The notes: a model not told the origin generated them from the letters alone. A DNA stretch of 64,000 nucleotides from Sporosarcina luteola (GCA_014204635.1 JACHLS010000006.1:124001-188000); one strand, 5' to 3'; shown: positions 52,293 through 60,905, counted from the stretch's first letter. A program made the numbers and translations.

Positions 52293-52367
52293 ATTATGGA
52301 ACGACAATATCGCTACGATTAATGCTCCGAATGTTACCATAAGCATCAGCGTTTCAGATACTGACAT
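52284..52367 (-). CDS. Holin-like type I toxin (27 residues)
   Basis: The 27-residue peptide begins MSVSETLMLMVTFGALIVA and ends ILSFHNKK: one hydrophobic helix with a short basic tail, the pattern of the putative holin-like toxins (TxpA/BsrG/Fst-like group; typical members start M-x-V-x-E-x-L-x-L-M-x-x-F-G-x-L-I-V-A). ATG 52367 with AAGGGAGGTGG ten bases upstream, a very strong site. The stop (52284-52286) lies in the hairpin shared with a convergent RNA. Such peptides insert into the membrane and are silenced by an antisense RNA. Too short to appear in ordinary gene calls. Confidence 0.75.
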   Translation of the reverse strand: MSVSETLMLMVTFGALIVAILSFHNKK

Positions 52368-52501
52368 ACGACCACCTCCCTTCCAACGGGAAATGGCCCA
52401 CCACCCTTGAGTCACCTATGCTATTACACTTCCAATCTCGATGTATGCTTTAAACCCCAGCCTATCCCACCCGGATAACAAGATGGATGAATCAAACGTG
52501 A
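52368..52501. other. Toxin mRNA leader region
   Basis: Minus-strand upstream sequence of the holin-like toxin. GTGTAATAG near 52420-52430 could hold a -10 element, but no good -35 is visible. No gene. Confidence 0.35.
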
Positions 52502-52675
52502 AAAGGGGCTGTCCAGAAAGTGAAAACTGATTTTCTGTGCCAGCCTTTTTAACATGGAAAGAATATTAAAATCCTCTTCCACCGTTCCTTTTCGTTCCAG
52601 GCGGATGCGTTCATGATACTCCACGAGTCGACGCCTTCCACTCCATTCCTGAGTGGTTATCAAATGCCTCCTCAC
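52502..52675 (-). pseudogene. Possible 3' end of an IS1182-like transposase with terminal repeat
   Basis: On the minus strand a frame reads RRRLVEYHERIRLERKGTVE, EDFNILSMLKRLAQKISF and then stops; DFNILSMLKRLAQKI resembles the end of IS1182-type transposases. Directly downstream (52502-52550) lies an imperfect inverted repeat with the GGGGCTGTCCAGAAAGTG and CTGTGCCAGCC edges typical of such elements. The rest of the element is missing. Assignment is tentative. Confidence 0.35.
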
Positions 52676-52835
52676 CCATGATCAATGCCTGTCGTGAAGT
52701 GATCGCATGCCTGGAAGGATGAGGTGTGCTATTATTAGGCTGAACTCGATTCAATCCATACGAGCCACATAGAAAATGACGGTACGTTAGACGAATTGAT
52801 TTGCAGATACAGCATTCTACACAGGAGGTCTACAA

Positions 52836-53333
52836 ATGAATAATAATGATAGATTGATTCGATTACGCTATGCGTTAAATTTTACGGACGCTGAAATGGT
52901 AGACATTTTTAAGCTGGGTGGCAGTGAAGTGACAAAAGAGGATGTCCTCCTATTGCTAACAAAATCAAATGACGAAGCTGAAGATGAATTGCAGCTGCCA
53001 TGTACGAATCGAATGCTCGATTCATTTTTAAATGGTTTGATTATCTATAAAAGAGGAAAACAAGAGCCTAAACCAGGACAACAACCTCCGAATCCGGCAA
53101 GTGCTGCCGTCACGAATGAATCTGTCAATAATATCCTGCTCAAGAAAGTGAAGATAGCACTCGCGTTAACAAGTGAGGATATGCTTGCTATTTTAGAAAA
53201 GGCAGGAGTCAGCATCTCAAAAGGCGAACTAAGCGCTGTGTTGAGAAAAGAAGGGCACAAGAATTATAAGCCGTGCCTCGATCGATACGCGAGAAACTTT
53301 TTAAAAGGATTGGCTCTAACATACAGGGCTTAA
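52836..53333 (+). CDS. DUF1456 protein (YehS-like)
   Basis: A 165-residue protein with two DUF1456 repeats (about residues 4-70 and 97-162), each with the pattern D-R-LIRLRYALNFTDAEMVDIFKLGG cut as NNxxLxxxRYAL-x-x-x-x-x-x-M-x-x-IFxLGG, and ending in CNRMLDSFLNGLI and CLDRYARNFLKGL. Function unknown; the repeat is a small helical bundle. ATG 52836 with AGGAGG upstream. Single gene with a terminator of the CCTGG type 5 bases past the stop. Confidence 0.88.
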   Translation: MNNNDRLIRLRYALNFTDAEMVDIFKLGGSEVTKEDVLLLLTKSNDEAEDELQLPCTNRMLDSFLNGLIIYKRGKQEPKPGQQPPNPASAAVTNESVNNILLKKVKIALALTSEDMLAILEKAGVSISKGELSAVLRKEGHKNYKPCLDRYARNFLKGLALTYRA

Positions 53334-53339
53334 ATCGGG

Positions 53340-53386
53340 TGCCTGGTACGGCGGCAATTGGGAAGCTGCAGTACCAGGCATTTTCA
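53340..53386 (+). terminator. Terminator of the DUF1456 gene, CCAGG family
   Basis: Perfect 10-base arms TGCCTGGTAC (53340-53349) and GTACCAGGCA (53371-53380), inner partial pairing GGCGGC/GCTGC, then TTTTCAT. Confidence 0.85.
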
Positions 53387-53736
53387 TATAGAAAGTTCAA
53401 GTGGTGAAAATGTAAAGGAAAACGTGATGACCAGCTATCATCCAGCAATCTACTACTTTTCAATTTTCTTGAGGACTCACTACATAAAAAGAAGACGAAT
53501 CCCGCCGAAATGGCGAAATCCGTCTATCTTTTGGAAGTTGGTTGTGCAAGACATAGTGAGGGGTCTAAAGTGATTTTGGATTCCACGAAAACCCAGTACC
53601 CGAACCCCATTATAATACAGCAATCTGGTTCCGATCATTTGCCGTCAGTCCAGCTGACTTTCCACATCCCGCCAGCAGGACAGGAAGAAACGGAAGGACG
53701 ATCCATCTATTCATGCTGAACACTTCTTCGTGAATG
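53387..53736. other. Gene-free stretch before the nucleoside hydrolase gene end
   Basis: About 350 bases. The short open frames here (such as 53510-53719) show no family features. Nothing else recognised apart from the CCAGG-type half repeat that follows. Confidence 0.35.
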
Positions 53737-53765
53737 GAGCCAGGTTCCACAACAATTCGGATTCC
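53737..53765. repeat. Degenerate CCAGGTT repeat
   Basis: GAGCCAGGTTCC followed by ACAACAATTCGGATTCC. It matches the left half of the copy at 59713-59757 (CCAGGTTCTATAACAATTCG) with few changes, but the right arm is lost. Confidence 0.55.
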
Positions 53766-53797
53766 AATAACCCCCTAATACTTACATGGTATTTTCC

Positions 53798-54709
53798 CTA
53801 TAAAACACGGCCAAGGAAATGATCTAAGAATGTTTCTGCTTGAACGTCTGTACATACTTGGACTTTCGGTTCACCTGCAGGAGAGGCTACCGTTTTCCCT
53901 GTCTCTTCTCCTTCTAAAATGACCTTTACATGCCACGACTCTTTCCGCACAAAATCAGGATTGACCGCAACGCCTACAGCTAGCGGGTCGTGCAAGGCGC
54001 ATCCCCCGATACCCGGAAGAAATGTTTCATAGGCTTGCATATAATAATGGGTCATGTCCGCAAAGAAACGGGACTCCTCTGTTCCTTTTTCCTGCCAATC
54101 CGCCAATACCGTTTGAGGCAGGAGTGTCTTCATTGTCACATCCAGACCGACAACAGTGATAGGAAGCCCGGATGCAAACACAAGGGCAGCAGCTTCCGGA
54201 TCGGTATAAATATTTGCTTCACTATGCGGCGTGACATTTCCAGGGACGAAGACAGCTCCTCCCATAATGATGACCTCTTTGAAAAGAGGGATGATTTCAG
54301 GCGCTTTTTCAATCGCCTGCGCAAGATTCGTGAGTGGTCCGACCGGGATAAGCGTTATTTCATTCGGCCGCTCTTTTACTTGGCGGATAATAAAGTCCAC
54401 CGCATGTTCGTCTTCTGCTTCCCGACTAGGTTCTGGAATGGGACAATTGCCAAGCCCGTCATCTCCGTGGACATGGGTCGGAATATGCCTGGTCTCGCGG
54501 TTCAGCGGCTGATCGGCCCCCTTATACACAGGCACGGACTTCCCTGCCATTTCTACAATCACAAGCGTATTCCGTGTCGTTTTCTCAATCGTGTTATTCC
54601 CAAAGCAGGTCGTTAAGCCGATCACGTCCAGCTCAGGTGAATGTAACGCATAGAAAATCGCTAACGCATCATCAATACCTGTATCGACGTCTAATATGAC
54701 TGGTTTCAT
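53798..54709 (-). CDS. Inosine-uridine-preferring nucleoside hydrolase
   Basis: A 303-residue enzyme of the IunH family: N-terminal metal motif VILDVDTGIDDALAI (D-x-D-x-x-x-DD), a HVHGDDGLGNCP loop, and IYTDPEAAALVFASG and a C-terminal CALHDPLAVGVAV with the catalytic-site His and Asp. It cleaves the N-glycosidic bond of nucleosides to base plus ribose. ATG 54709; it overlaps the ribokinase gene by 4 bases, so ribose released here can be phosphorylated at once: a nucleoside-salvage pair. Confidence 0.93.
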   Translation of the reverse strand: MKPVILDVDTGIDDALAIFYALHSPELDVIGLTTCFGNNTIEKTTRNTLVIVEMAGKSVPVYKGADQPLNRETRHIPTHVHGDDGLGNCPIPEPSREAEDEHAVDFIIRQVKERPNEITLIPVGPLTNLAQAIEKAPEIIPLFKEVIIMGGAVFVPGNVTPHSEANIYTDPEAAALVFASGLPITVVGLDVTMKTLLPQTVLADWQEKGTEESRFFADMTHYYMQAYETFLPGIGGCALHDPLAVGVAVNPDFVRKESWHVKVILEGEETGKTVASPAGEPKVQVCTDVQAETFLDHFLGRVL

Positions 54710-55632
54710 TCAATAGTCCTCCCTTTCGTGTCTCTCAAATCGTATGTACTCAAAAATTCTTCGACTTCTTCCTTCGTCGGCATTCCTGCCTGGGCACCAA
54801 ACTTCGTAACCGACATGGCCCCGACGGCATTGGCAAACCGGCAGGCCTCTTCCATTGTTGCGCCTTGACACAAGGCATACGCCAACGCACCGTTGAAGGA
54901 ATCACCTGCGCCTGTCGTGTCGATAGCTTCAACGAGTATCCCGGGAATCGACAAAGAGGCACCATTTCTATAAAGCATAACCCCTTTGGAACCTTTTGTA
55001 ACAATGCACTTTTCTTGTAATTTCTTCAATTGCTCCTCACTTCCGTCCGTCGAAGCGAACAAAAGTGTCTGTTCATGTTCATTAGGCGTCAAGTAATCCA
55101 CCATCTCCAGTAATTCCAGAGGAAGATGTTGAATGGGCGCCGGATTTAATATTGTTAGAATATCATGTTTTTTCGCAAGCTGCACAGCCCGGATGACACT
55201 CTCGAGCGGAATTTCCAACTGCAATAACAGAATATCACTGTTTTTCACGGCCTCTTCGTACTTCTCGATGATAGCTGGAGTGACATGGTGGTTCGTTCCG
55301 GGAACAACAATGATGCTATTGTCTGCGTCTGATACAGTAATCGCCGCAATCCCCGTCGAGCAACCTTCGACTTCCATAATTGTGCTCGTGTCGACTCCCT
55401 CACTCCTTAAATTGCTCACTGCCGCCTCACCGAACGAATCATCACCGACCGCACCAATCATCGTCACGTCCGCACCAAGCCGAGCCGACGCCACAGCCTG
55501 ATTGGCACCCTTTCCCCCCGGGGTCGTATGAAACGAATCACCGATCAACGTCTCCCCTACTTCTGGAATGCGACTCGTGCTCGTCACTAAATCCATGTTA
55601 ATACTTCCAATCACGGTTATTTTACTTGCAGC
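54706..55632 (-). CDS. rbsK: Ribokinase
   Basis: PfkB-family sugar kinase of about 308 residues: VVGSINMDL-type opening (ITVIGSINMDLV), ribose-binding GGKGANQAVASARLGADV, and the anion-hole/catalytic motif DTTGAGDSFNGALA with the base Asp. It phosphorylates ribose at O5 to ribose 5-phosphate. Start at ATG 55632, with AAAGGAGC upstream. The frame stays open upstream, but that part is the relic of an aldo/keto reductase gene and should not be included. Paired with the nucleoside hydrolase. Confidence 0.93.
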   Translation of the reverse strand, partial: AASKITVIGSINMDLVTSTSRIPEVGETLIGDSFHTTPGGKGANQAVASARLGADVTMIGAVGDDSFGEAAVSNLRSEGVDTSTIMEVEGCSTGIAAITVSDADNSIIVVPGTNHHVTPAIIEKYEEAVKNSDILLLQLEIPLESVIRAVQLAKKHDILTILNPAPIQHLPLELLEMVDYLTPNEHEQTLLFASTDGSEEQLKKLQEKCIVTKGSKGVMLYRNGASLSIPGILVEAIDTTGAGDSFNGALAYALCQGATMEEACRFANAVGAMSVTKFGAQAGMPTKEEVEEFLSTYDLRDTKGRTIE

Positions 55633-55639
55633 CATAGGA

Positions 55640-55815
55640 TTTCTAGCTCCTTTATGAATGATTTGGAATTGCAACAGCATTCAAAGACGGTAATCGTTTA
55701 TAATGCCCAGTCCATTCCTAACGTATCTCCCCGCAAGGCGCCTGAGTATTTGTTCCCTTCCTTGGCCATCTGTATTTGTGCCACTGCCTACCATCGAAAC
55801 TTCAATGCCATTTTG
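55640..55815 (-). pseudogene. Remnant of a second aldo/keto reductase gene (N-terminal part)
   Basis: The minus strand reads NGIEVSMVGSGTNTDG, then after a frameshift KEGNKYSGALRGDT, which matches residues 8-37 of the intact reductase at 55984-56790 (NGIEIPIVGCGTNTHGKEGN, QFSGSLRGDT). Further on, similarity fades into the region before ribokinase. The 3' two thirds are missing. Confidence 0.75.
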
Positions 55816-55927
55816 TATTCATCTAACTCCCTTATCTGATTCTACAACTTGTTCATTTCATGCGACATGATAAAGATGTTATGAATTGATTGTAAGAGCT
55901 TATAGAGACATGTCCAAGCCAATCTAA

Positions 55928-55966
55928 AACCATCCATCATGGCAGCAAAGGCTGTGATGGATGGTT
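55928..55966 (-). terminator. Terminator of the aldo/keto reductase gene
   Basis: Perfect 12-base arms AACCATCCATCA (55928-55939) and TGATGGATGGTT (55955-55966), followed on the minus strand by TTTTAGA. Confidence 0.85.
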
Positions 55967-55983
55967 GAAAAAAACGGAATGGA

Positions 55984-56790
55984 TTATAATGCAGCGATAC
56001 GGTCACGATCGCTTGCAGTTAGTTCAAAATCAAATACATCTAAGCATTGCGCTTGGCGATCTTTATTATGAGACTTAGGAATGACGATAACATCACGTTC
56101 AATTTGATACCGTAAAACAACTTGTGCGTATGTCTTTCCGTATTGGTTTCCGACTTCTTCTAGAACTTGCTTAGCATTTTCATCAATACCGCGTAATGGA
56201 GACCATGCGACAGTTGCAATATCATTATTTTTATTATAAGCAATTAATTCTTCATTCCAATTTCCGACTTGGGACTTAATTTGATTGACAGCTGGTTTTA
56301 TGGTGCCGTTTTCAAGAAGTAAATCAAGATGTTCTTTTTCAAAGTTCGAAACACCAATTGACTTAAACACACCGTGATTATAGTAGTCTTCTAAAATAGT
56401 CCATGCCTCCACCATCTCTGTATCGTTATCCCATGGTTTATGGATCAGGAACAAATCAATATAGTCAGTTTGTAACTTTTCTAAGCTTTTTTCAATTTCA
56501 GCATACGCCCATTCTGCACCACCAAAACCTTCAAACGTATTTAGCTTCGTCGTGATAAAGAAATCTTCACGTGGCAAGGAGGATTTCTTTATCCCATTTC
56601 CAACGACTTCTTCATTTAAATATAATTGAGCAGAATCAAAATGACGGTAGCCGTTTTCAATGGCCCAGTCGATCTCTTGAGTATCTCCTCTTAAAGAACC
56701 TGAAAATTGGTTTCCCTCTTTACCATGTGTATTTGTTCCACAGCCGACGATTGGAATTTCAATGCCATTATTCAATTTCACATGCTTCAT
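55984..56790 (-). CDS. Aldo/keto reductase
   Basis: A 268-residue NADPH-dependent oxidoreductase of the AKR superfamily. The catalytic tetrad can be seen: Asp in HFDSAQLY, Tyr in the same block (Y57), Lys in ITTKLNTF and His in FLIHKPW. The C-terminal VIVIPKSHNKDRQAQCLDVFDFELTASDRDRI is the cofactor-binding end. Related to YvgN/YtbE-type reductases that act on aldehydes and ketones such as methylglyoxal. ATG 56790. Its own terminator follows. A relic of a second copy lies just downstream (55640-55815). Confidence 0.92.
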   Translation of the reverse strand: MKHVKLNNGIEIPIVGCGTNTHGKEGNQFSGSLRGDTQEIDWAIENGYRHFDSAQLYLNEEVVGNGIKKSSLPREDFFITTKLNTFEGFGGAEWAYAEIEKSLEKLQTDYIDLFLIHKPWDNDTEMVEAWTILEDYYNHGVFKSIGVSNFEKEHLDLLLENGTIKPAVNQIKSQVGNWNEELIAYNKNNDIATVAWSPLRGIDENAKQVLEEVGNQYGKTYAQVVLRYQIERDVIVIPKSHNKDRQAQCLDVFDFELTASDRDRIAAL

Positions 56791-57078
56791 CGTAACCTCT
56801 CCTATGCTTTATTTCTCACCTTACCTTTACAAAAGAAAGGAATCAATCTATTTGTTCTGAATGCGCTTAAAGTTTCGAGGAATTAAGCTTAAGGATTTAT
56901 AGTAGCCAAACATTAACACGTAAATCACCTTAAGATAGATAAATCATTAGTACAATTATGCGATGAATTTAGTGTGAGGTATCAATCCTTTGAACTACTA
57001 TTAGTTTGCAGAAATCCTTTGAATACAATAAAATAAAAGGCAAATTATTATATAATTCTATTGAGGTGTTATGAGCTT
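56791..57078. other. Divergent intergenic region of the reductase and RsbR genes
   Basis: About 290 AT-rich bases. TATAAT at 57051-57056 just before the RsbR gene is a candidate -10 box; no good -35 partner or sigma-B-type element was identified. Confidence 0.4.
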
Positions 57079-57924
57079 GTGCTAAATGAAATGGAGCTAC
57101 TCGGAAAAACTCTACAAGAAGAAAAGATTAAGATTTCACGTAAAATTCATGACGTGCGATTATCAGAGCTTCCGGAAGATCAAAGACAATTAATCCCTTC
57201 CCATATTGAAGAGGAAATAGTAAGGATGAGAGCAAGCTTTGTAGATCTCTTTGGAGAATTCTTGGCGAAACCTGAAAAGAGAGAAATGGCCTATGAGCTG
57301 ATTGAAAAATGGGCAAATGAAACGTCCGAGTATGTATTTAAACTTGGAGTACCATTAGATGAAGCGTTGAAAGATACGTCGCTTTATCGAACTTATATCA
57401 ATGAAGTAATTGAAAACATGGTCACCGCACATGATATGTCAGTGAAAACATTGTTAGCAACATCTAAAATCATAGACCCATTGTTGGATTACGCTGTTTA
57501 CTGTTTTAGCTTGACCTTTGTTAACTTCTACACAGTCAATCTCGATAATGCAAGAAAAGCATTTATTGAATTATCTGTTCCGATTGTTTCAATTTCTAAT
57601 GATGTCGCCATACTGCCTTTAATCGGAGATATTGATACGGAACGGGCGTTAATGTTGATGGAGAATACGACGAAAGAAGTAGGGAGATTAAAAATATCTT
57701 ACTTAATACTCGATTTGTCCGGAGTAGCGATTGTCGATACAATGGTGGCACATCATATCTTTAATTTGAGCTCTACCTTAAAATTGTTAGGAGTTAAAAC
57801 GATACTAACAGGTGTTAGGCCTGAAGTGGCTCAGACTGCTGTAAGCCTGGGATTGGACTTTAGTGAGCAAATTACAAAAGGAACCTTGCAGCAGGCACTA
57901 TCAGAACTTAAAATTCTTTCTTAA
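57079..57924 (+). CDS. RsbR-family stressosome protein (STAS domain)
   Basis: A 281-residue protein: an N-terminal all-helical domain (about residues 1-150) without known ligand and a C-terminal STAS domain (about 165-275). Both phosphorylation-site threonines of RsbRA-type proteins are present: LIGDIDTERA (T187 counted from the GTG start) and LSGVAIVDTMVAHHI (T221). RsbR paralogues form the stressosome with RsbS and RsbT and feed sigma-B or other partners; none of those partners is nearby. Start at GTG 57079, with GAGGTG upstream; a TTG at 57061 has no ribosome site. Confidence 0.9.
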   Translation: MLNEMELLGKTLQEEKIKISRKIHDVRLSELPEDQRQLIPSHIEEEIVRMRASFVDLFGEFLAKPEKREMAYELIEKWANETSEYVFKLGVPLDEALKDTSLYRTYINEVIENMVTAHDMSVKTLLATSKIIDPLLDYAVYCFSLTFVNFYTVNLDNARKAFIELSVPIVSISNDVAILPLIGDIDTERALMLMENTTKEVGRLKISYLILDLSGVAIVDTMVAHHIFNLSSTLKLLGVKTILTGVRPEVAQTAVSLGLDFSEQITKGTLQQALSELKILS

Positions 57925-57960
57925 AAAAGGTACCAGGTTCTAATAATGAGAACCTGGTAC
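57924..57960 (-). terminator. Terminator of the NCS2 permease gene, CCAGG family
   Basis: Perfect 12-base arms GTACCAGGTTCT (57930-57941) and AGAACCTGGTAC (57949-57960), loop of 7 bases; on the minus strand it ends in CTTTTTT. It starts 6 bases past the permease stop, so the two convergent genes share it. Confidence 0.85.
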
Positions 57961-57966
57961 TCAAAG

Positions 57967-59262
57967 CTACACGATAAACGCAAAGTATAAAATAAATAAC
58001 AAACAAATCACATACATAATTGGATGAATTTCTTTATACCGCTTTTGTGCTAGAAAACAAATTGGATAAAGAATAAAACCAAATGCCAGACCGATTGCCA
58101 CACTGGAAGTGAGGGGCATCATGATGATGGTGAAAAAGGATGGAATCACAATTTCCAACCTGCTCCAATCTATTTTTCTTATTTCCATTGCCATCAATGC
58201 GCCTACAATGATTAACGCAGGGGCTGTTACTTCTAATGTAATAACAGATAAAATCGGTGAAAAGAACATAGCTATCGCAAAGCAAGCAGCAATAACGACA
58301 GACGTAAAGCCTGTTCTACCGCCGACTGCAATGCCAGCAGAAGATTCAACACTCGTTGCAGGCGTGGATGTTCCGAGGATCGCTCCAACTGCACTAGCGG
58401 TAGAATCAGCAAGCAAGGCTCTTCCGATATTCGGCACAGTATTCCCTTTCATCATGCCCGCTTGACTGGCTAGGGCGATTAAAGCACCCGCCGTATCAAA
58501 AAAGGCAACAAGTAAAAAAGTGAAAATCACTGCCAGTAATTCAGGGGTGAACACCTGATCTAAATGGGAAAACACGACACCAAATGTTGGCTCCAAGCTT
58601 GGTATACTTCCGATGATTTTTGTAGGAGCGTTTATTAATCCAACAATCATTCCAATAATCGTGGTAATGATCATTCCATAAAAAATTCCTCCATTTACTC
58701 CACGTACTAACATGACAATCGTAATAACCAATCCAAAGATGGCCAATAGGGTCGTAGATGAGGTTAAGTTTCCAACCGAAACAAATGTATCAGGATTAGA
58801 AATAATAAGCCCACCATTTTTCAACCCAATAAATGTTATGAAGAATCCAATTCCAGCAGCGATAGCATATTTTAAATTCAATGGGATGATAGTAATAATC
58901 TTCTCCCGGATTTTCAGTACACTTAACAACATAAAAATAATGCCTGCAATAAAAACACCGGTCAACGCGACTTCCCATTGTATGCCCATCCCGATACAGA
59001 CAGAAAAAGTGAAAAATGAATTCAAACCCATACTTGGTGCAATTCCGATGGGGAAGTTCGCAAGCAACCCGATAAGGAGTGTGCCGATAATCGCAGTAAG
59101 AGCGGTTGCAGTAAATACAGCCCCACTATCTATCCCAGCTTGGCTTAGGATCAGTGGATTGACGACTAATATATACGCGATGGATAGGAAAGTTGTCACG
59201 CCTGCGAGTATTTCTTGCTTATAGGAAGTATTTCGTTCAGTAAATTTAAAAAAGTTTCTCAT
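57967..59262 (-). CDS. NCS2-family purine permease (AzgA/PbuG-like)
   Basis: A 431-residue transporter with about 12-14 membrane segments of the NCS2/AzgA branch: FLSIAYILVVNPLILSQAGID, TALTAIIGTLLIGLLANFPIGIAPSMGLNSFFTF and GTSTPATSVESSAGIAVGGRTGFTSVV are its substrate-site signatures (split here by the 20-residue limit only in reading, not in the gene). It imports guanine, hypoxanthine and/or adenine with protons. Start ATG 59262. The 5' leader holds a guanine-class riboswitch, so the gene should be shut off by guanine; that supports a guanine/hypoxanthine substrate as for PbuG. Confidence 0.92.
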   Translation of the reverse strand: MRNFFKFTERNTSYKQEILAGVTTFLSIAYILVVNPLILSQAGIDSGAVFTATALTAIIGTLLIGLLANFPIGIAPSMGLNSFFTFSVCIGMGIQWEVALTGVFIAGIIFMLLSVLKIREKIITIIPLNLKYAIAAGIGFFITFIGLKNGGLIISNPDTFVSVGNLTSSTTLLAIFGLVITIVMLVRGVNGGIFYGMIITTIIGMIVGLINAPTKIIGSIPSLEPTFGVVFSHLDQVFTPELLAVIFTFLLVAFFDTAGALIALASQAGMMKGNTVPNIGRALLADSTASAVGAILGTSTPATSVESSAGIAVGGRTGFTSVVIAACFAIAMFFSPILSVITLEVTAPALIIVGALMAMEIRKIDWSRLEIVIPSFFTIIMMPLTSSVAIGLAFGFILYPICFLAQKRYKEIHPIMYVICLLFILYFAFIV

Positions 59263-59356
59263 GTTGGTATCTCCTATTTGCTAAATTAACGTATGAATGA
59301 TCATGGTTTCAAGGATACTTTTTCAGCCAGTTCATACTATTATGCCCTATAAATAT

Positions 59357-59500
59357 AAAAAAACTTTGGCCTACGTTAGGACAAAGTTTTTTCTACAAAA
59401 AGGAATATAAAATTACATTACTTTTATATTCCTTGTAGACGAGCCATTTATGGTAGCTGGTAGAAACTTTCAAGCCGTATTCTTGAAATTATACAATTTA
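59357..59500 (-). promoter_or_regulatory. Guanine-class purine riboswitch with two hairpins
   Basis: Minus-strand aptamer at about 59432-59500: P1 (TTGTA/TACAA), TATAAT joining strand, P2 TTCAAG/CTTGAA with loop AATACGG, the conserved AGTTTCTACC, P3 AGCTA/TGGCT with loop CCATAAA, then CGTCTACAAGG. The discriminator position is C, hence guanine class; the base before it is T where nearly all members have A. Downstream, hairpin 1 (arms AAGGAATATAAAA and TTTTATATTCCTT, 59400-59434) reuses the 3' strand of P1, and hairpin 2 (AAAAACTTTG..CAAAGTTTTTTT, 59357-59392) is the terminator before the permease gene. Confidence 0.88.
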
Positions 59501-59712
59501 TCTATTCTTTTAAAAAAAGAATAGATGAATTGTAACAAATTTTGATTACAATTTCAATAAACTATTTCTGTTTTTGTTGAAGATACCACAACGCAAAGAG
59601 CACAATTATTTCCTTGGAGTAAAAATTCTATCTTTGCGGCTCCAACCGTCGGAGTGAGTCCAGCAGCTTTCATTCCATTCTGTTTCTTGGCATTCCTTAC
59701 TTTATGGGAAGG
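59501..59712. other. Region between the riboswitch and the prophage relic
   Basis: About 210 bases; on the minus strand 59568-59710 reads an unrecognised stretch (KVRNAKKQNGMKAAGLTPTV) ending in a stop. Probably debris. The riboswitch promoter must lie around 59500-59560. Confidence 0.35.
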
Positions 59713-59757
59713 GTACCAGGTTCTATAACAATTCGAAATTAAATGAGAACATGGTAC
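59713..59757. repeat. CCAGGTT palindromic repeat inserted in the primase relic
   Basis: Outer arms GTACCAGGTTCT (59713-59724) and AGAACATGGTAC (59746-59757, one mismatch) with an inner ATAACAATTCGAAATTAAAT. It lies at the point where the VapE-type reading frame ends, and matches the repeats at 53737 and 57930. Confidence 0.65.
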
Positions 59758-60905
59758 TTGATATGGTTCTCCAAAATAAGAATGACATTTGGGGCACTTG
59801 AAAAAATGTTCCCCTTTTGATCTCTTGTCAGCTCTGCCAGCCATTCCATCATTTCTTCATCACAATCCTCCGAAGTCAGATTCAGCTGCTCTTTACCTAA
59901 TACCATCTTTACCTGTTTATCCTTTAAGGCTTCTTCCACCATGGCTTTATAAGAAGGAAGGCGATTGACGGGGGTTCCCTCGTTCACTTCCTCATCCAAC
60001 TCCACGAACAGATGGAGACGAATAAGGACAAAGGCGTTACACAGTTTTCCGCTAATCGGGTCTGTCCCATGATGTGAAAAGGCAAAAGCATCATCGCCGT
60101 ATATGACCAACCCGCCAGAAGAGTAGCCTTGCTTGTGCGTGTAACGGGATGGATTCGCACACGGTTCGTAAAAAGGAGTAAGAAATGTATTCAACACATC
60201 GGTTACTGCATACGTCCTGCAAAAAGCAGCGACAATTCCATTTTTTCCTCATGGATCCCCTTGCTTGTCCGCTAATTTTTTGCGTTCACTTGTGACACGG
60301 GAAGACTCGGGCCAGTAGGATGTGTCCCGCCAATCTTCATATCTGGCAAGTACTGTATCTGGGTCAAGCCACGGCTCGTCTAGTAGCTTAAACACATATT
60401 CTTCATCTTTTGAAACTGAAGGCCAATACATAAGCCGATGTGGCTGGTAGGTTGTGTGATCAAAAAATCTATACCAAGGTCGCCTGCAATCATCCGAGCG
60501 ACAGCTTGATATTCGTCCGGTGACACAGGCCTAGTAATTGGAATGACAAGTCGTATGCCAGACGACTTTGGTGTATGGGAATGCGTTGAATAGCACGCAC
60601 CCCCATATCCAAAGATTGTCTCGACACTCGCCCACAAGTCGCCTTTAACAAAATCGGCATCAAGTGTCACAAGCTGACGTGATTGCACCACCGATAAAGC
60701 CACCGACGTCTTTCAGTTGGTCCCGTTCCCTTTCCGGCATTTGCTTAGTTTCATGGGTACGGGTCGGTGTCTTCAATCGTTCTACAAGTTCTGACCAACG
60801 AAGCTGACGATTTTTCCAATGTGTTTCGGTTCGGCTCCGTCCAGTTGCGATTGCAAGAAGTCCGTCGTTTTGAAAGGAAGCTACTTTTTCATTTTGCGTT
60901 TGCAT
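59758..60905 (-). pseudogene. Broken phage VapE/D5-like primase-helicase
   Basis: One gene spread over several frames. From ATG 60905 (GGAGGAG upstream): AIATGRSRTETHWKNRQLRW, then KDVGGFIGG; shift; QLVTLDADFVKGDLWASVET, TPKSSGIRLVIPITRPVSPD and IAGDLGIDF; shift; MYWPSVSKDEEYVFKLLDEP to KQGDP; an in-frame TGA at 60249-60251; then GIVAAFCRTYAVTDVLNTF, YTHKQGYSSGGLVIYGDD and FSHHGTDPISGKLCNAF. These are landmarks of virulence-associated E / P4-type phage primases. The helicase half is gone and the end coincides with the repeat at 59713-59757. At least two frameshifts, a stop and a 3' truncation: non-functional. Confidence 0.8.
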
